From contig DUVG01000034.1 of NCBI GenBank assembly GCA_012841175.1, positions 1 to 8,316 of the forward strand: a stretch of 8,316 nt of DNA. Reading direction: 5' to 3'. Numbering within the stretch: position 1 is the stretch's first letter; each line of letters opens with the position of its first letter. Made by a program: the position numbers and the translations under genes. The notes below the pieces were generated by a model. That model was not told the origin of the DNA. It did no database searches and saw nothing but the letters and a program-made list of their open reading frames with translations. Below are positions 6,616 to 8,316 of this stretch, one piece after another. The stretch is from Clostridium sp. GTDB lineage: Bacteria; Bacillota; Clostridia; Acetivibrionales; Acetivibrionaceae.

Positions 6616-6644
6616 TTGAAAAAGATAAACAATTATAATACAAT
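6616..6644 (+). promoter_or_regulatory. Sigma-A promoter of the hydrolase-like gene
   Basis: TTGAAA (6616-6621) and TACAAT (6639-6644) are separated by exactly 17 bp, matching the consensus at four and five of six positions. A TATAAT at 6634-6639 overlaps and could pair with TTGTTG at 6613-6618, with a short 15-bp spacer. The predicted start is near 6651, about 33 bases before ATG 6684. Confidence 0.6.
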
Positions 6645-6683
6645 AGAATTTGTGACTAAAAAAGACTTGGAGCTGTGAATTTA

Positions 6684-7433
6684 ATGAAACATAGAATAGG
6701 CTGTCTTATAATACATGGTTTTAATGGAACTACTTCAGATGTTGAACCTTTAAGTGAATATTTACAGTCAAAAGGATTTATTACATTTTGCCCATCCCTT
6801 AAATCCAGTGTGGAAAACAGAAGAACATTTTCTAACACAAGTTATAGGGATTGGATAGAGTCTGCAGAGTCTGGTTTAATTTATCTTAAATCTAAATGCA
6901 AAAAAATAGTTATAATAGGTCTTTATATGGGAGGACTTATAGCAATAAATTTTGCTACAAGATTTAAAAATTTTGGGGTAATTACTATAAATGTTCCTAT
7001 ATATCATTGGGATATGAAAAGTATATATTATAATATACTAATTGATTTTAAAACAAAGGATTTTAACAATATGAAAAGATATGCAAAAACATCCACGGAA
7101 TTTTCCATATCTAAATTAGTGAATTTTGGTATGTTTCTTAGAAAAACCAAGCATATTTTAGAGGAAGTAAAAACTCCTATATTTATTGCACAGAGTTTGA
7201 AGGATGATACTGTCAATTACAAAAGTGCAGAGTATATTTATAAAAGAGTTTCTTCCAATTTAAAAGTTTTAAAATATTATGATAAATTAAATCCAAATTT
7301 ATTTATTTCACCTGATTATAATTTGTTTTTTGCAGATATTGAGAAATTTATAAAACAGATAATACAAAGAGAAAGTGACATGAGTAATAGGATCTTGCCT
7401 AATTATACATATTTAAGCGGAACCTATAATTAA
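6684..7433 (+). CDS. Alpha/beta hydrolase of the carboxylesterase/lipase type, active site lost
   Basis: 249 residues from ATG 6684 (MKHRIGCLIIHGFNGT), the usual length and start of Est30-like carboxylesterases and bacterial monoacylglycerol lipases. The oxyanion-hole motif IIHGFNG, the central strand and glycine turn, and the acid region SLKDDTVNYKSAEYIY (catalytic Asp) are clear. The nucleophile elbow, normally G-x-S-x-G, reads GLYMGG, so serine is replaced by tyrosine (codon TAT, one base from TCT). Where the family has SGH near the C-terminus, this protein has LNPNLF, with no histidine. The post-strand GHG motif is also gone. It should not act as a serine esterase; a binding or regulatory role, or early decay of an intact frame, is inferred. 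GTG 6675 is an alternative start but lies only two bases after GGAG. No signal peptide; likely cytosolic. Confidence 0.7.
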   Translation: MKHRIGCLIIHGFNGTTSDVEPLSEYLQSKGFITFCPSLKSSVENRRTFSNTSYRDWIESAESGLIYLKSKCKKIVIIGLYMGGLIAINFATRFKNFGVITINVPIYHWDMKSIYYNILIDFKTKDFNNMKRYAKTSTEFSISKLVNFGMFLRKTKHILEEVKTPIFIAQSLKDDTVNYKSAEYIYKRVSSNLKVLKYYDKLNPNLFISPDYNLFFADIEKFIKQIIQRESDMSNRILPNYTYLSGTYN

Positions 7434-7458
7434 TTTCATTGTAAGATGCCTTAATAAA

Positions 7459-8109
7459 TTACAAAATATTATTTTTGACAGCAAAAACTGCAAGTTGTGT
7501 ACGGTCCTTCAAATTCAATTTATCAAGCATATGTGAAATGGTATTTTTAACAGTTCCTTCAGAGATATACATTGTTTCTGCAATTTCTTTGTTATTTTTA
7601 CCTTCAACAATTAAATTTAAAATTTCTAGTTCTCTTTTGCCCAGTTTCACATTTATTTTTTCTGTTTTGGCAGTTGTTGATTTTTCATTTGTTTTTTCCT
7701 TACTGTCTGCAAAAGTATTTAGTGTACTTTGATGCATTATACTAAATCCCTTAAAAACACTTTTTATAGCAAGAATCAACTGGTCAGGGGAAATATCCTT
7801 TAATACGTATCCGTCTGCACCATTTTTTATTGCCCTTGATACATTTTTCTCATCATTAAAGGTTGTTAGAATTATTACCTTTATTGTTTCAAATTTTGAT
7901 TTAATAAGCCTTGTACCTTCTACGCCATCGCATTCAGGCATCATAATATCCATTAAAACCACATCAGGATTTAATTTTTTGCACAGGGAAAAGGCCTCTT
8001 TACCGTTTCCTCCTAAACCAACTACATTTATATCTTCATCTTGTTCAATAATAAATTTAAGGCTTTCACGCAAAATAATTTGATCATCAACAATTAATAC
8101 TTTAATCAT
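7459..8109 (-). CDS. NarL/LuxR-family response regulator
   Basis: 216 residues. The N-terminal receiver domain (about 1-120) has the acidic pair Asp8/Asp9, phosphate acceptor Asp54 (VLMDIMMP), Thr82/Thr83 and Lys104 (VLKDIS), so it looks fully functional. A charged linker (about 134-152, rich in Lys, Glu and Thr) leads to a LuxR-type helix-turn-helix (about 155-213) with LGKRELEIL, NKEIAETMYISEGTVKNTIS and a final LNLKDRTQLAVFA. It is phosphorylated by a sensor kinase and then binds DNA as a dimer. The kinase is the gene just upstream on the same strand, about 55 bases away. ATG 8109 is the only possible start, since an in-frame TAG lies two codons before it. It converges with the hydrolase-like gene, leaving 25 bases between the two stop codons. 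Targets cannot be read from the window. Confidence 0.9.
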   Translation of the reverse strand: MIKVLIVDDQIILRESLKFIIEQDEDINVVGLGGNGKEAFSLCKKLNPDVVLMDIMMPECDGVEGTRLIKSKFETIKVIILTTFNDEKNVSRAIKNGADGYVLKDISPDQLILAIKSVFKGFSIMHQSTLNTFADSKEKTNEKSTTAKTEKINVKLGKRELEILNLIVEGKNNKEIAETMYISEGTVKNTISHMLDKLNLKDRTQLAVFAVKNNIL

Positions 8110-8122
8110 ATTCTATATAATA

Positions 8123-8130
8123 CCTCCCTT
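8123..8130 (-). promoter_or_regulatory. Ribosome binding site of the response regulator, long spacing
   Basis: On the minus strand AAGGGAGG precedes the ATG with 13 bases between. That is longer than the usual 5-9 and may lower translation relative to the kinase. An in-frame TAG just before the ATG rules out an earlier start. Confidence 0.6.
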
Positions 8131-8164
8131 GTTAAAAAAGCCTTTGTTTTTATCTATATCTAAT

Positions 8165-8316
8165 CTAGTCTAAAGGAATTTCTAACCTAATATTAAAGCC
8201 GCTTTCTCCGTCAGAACCAAAAACAATGTCACCACCTATATTTTTTACCCTTTGGGTCATTGAAGTTAGTCCAAATCCTTTTTTAAAGTTTGGACAGCCT
8301 ATTCCATCGTCAAATA
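8165..8316 (-). CDS. Sensor histidine kinase, C-terminal end (partial)
   Basis: The last 50 codons and a TAG stop of a gene running off the window edge. The translation has the ATP-binding G1 box DDGIG, the G2 box GFGLTSM followed by TQRVKNIGGDIVF, and the ending GFNIRLEIPLD. This is the HATPase_c domain of NarL-partner (HisKA_3) sensor kinases, in which GfGL-x2-M-x2-R and a final I-P-L are typical. It hydrolyses ATP to phosphorylate a histidine and passes the phosphate to the downstream response regulator, with which it forms an operon. The sensing part lies outside the window, so the signal is unknown. Confidence 0.85.
   Translation of the reverse strand, partial: FDDGIGCPNFKKGFGLTSMTQRVKNIGGDIVFGSDGESGFNIRLEIPLD

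Noticed and set aside
6675..6683. GTG 6675 as start of the hydrolase-like gene
   Set aside because: It is only two bases after GGAG, and the family normally begins M-K-x-G-C-L, matching ATG 6684.
7439..7464. Inverted repeat TTGTAA/TTACAA between the convergent genes
   Set aside because: Six weak pairs, a long loop and no T-run on either strand; not a convincing terminator.
7475..7732. Plus-strand reading frame of 85 codons inside the response regulator gene
   Set aside because: It is antisense to a clearly functional receiver/HTH protein, has no ribosome binding site and no recognisable protein features.

Overview
The window is AT-rich, with Clostridia-style gene signals: strong AAGGAGG ribosome binding sites, TATAAT-type -10 boxes, U-tailed hairpin terminators and dense coding. 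A glycoside phosphorylase of family GH94, a signal-peptide protein with carbohydrate-binding and S-layer homology (SLH) domains, and a NarL-type two-component pair all fit a Gram-positive, anaerobic, plant-polysaccharide-using Firmicute. Clostridia, possibly a cellulolytic Acetivibrio/Ruminiclostridium-like lineage, is my inference; no marker gene fixes the genus.

Layout. (1) 1-182 is the 3' end of a GH94 phosphorylase, closed by a good terminator at 201-233. (2) 234-495 is a noncoding regulatory region. It holds a perfect 24-bp dyad with extra phased half-sites upstream of a consensus -10 box that lacks a good -35, then a small AT-rich hairpin in the leader. (3) 496-1582 holds a four-helix membrane protein with an extracellular-facing C39 cysteine peptidase domain, and a 60-residue two-helix membrane protein. 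(4) 1583-1819 holds a full Shine-Dalgarno sequence with no start codon behind it, a terminator at 1709-1745 and a probable promoter. (5) 1820-2635 is a rhomboid-fold membrane protein that appears to lack the protease catalytic residues and carries a cytosolic Cys/His zinc-binding tail. (6) 2696-6529 is a 1277-residue secreted protein with carbohydrate-binding modules, three internal SLH repeats, a DUF4159/glutamine-amidotransferase-like domain and a beta-rich C-terminus; a strong terminator follows. (7) 6684-7433 is an alpha/beta hydrolase of the Est30/monoacylglycerol-lipase type in which the nucleophile serine is a tyrosine and the catalytic histidine is missing. (8) On the minus strand, 8316-7459, are the end of a histidine kinase and its NarL/LuxR-type response regulator, convergent with the hydrolase.

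How they fit together. The GH94 enzyme handles imported oligosaccharides in the cytosol, while the SLH/CBM protein sits at the cell surface, so both point to a carbohydrate-oriented envelope. The rhomboid-like protein lies 60 bp upstream of the surface protein in the same direction and may be co-transcribed with it. Two proteins look like catalytically dead members of enzyme families (rhomboid and esterase). The C39 protein looks active, with Gln, Cys, His and Asp all in place. No RNA gene, CRISPR array, insertion sequence or prophage gene was seen.
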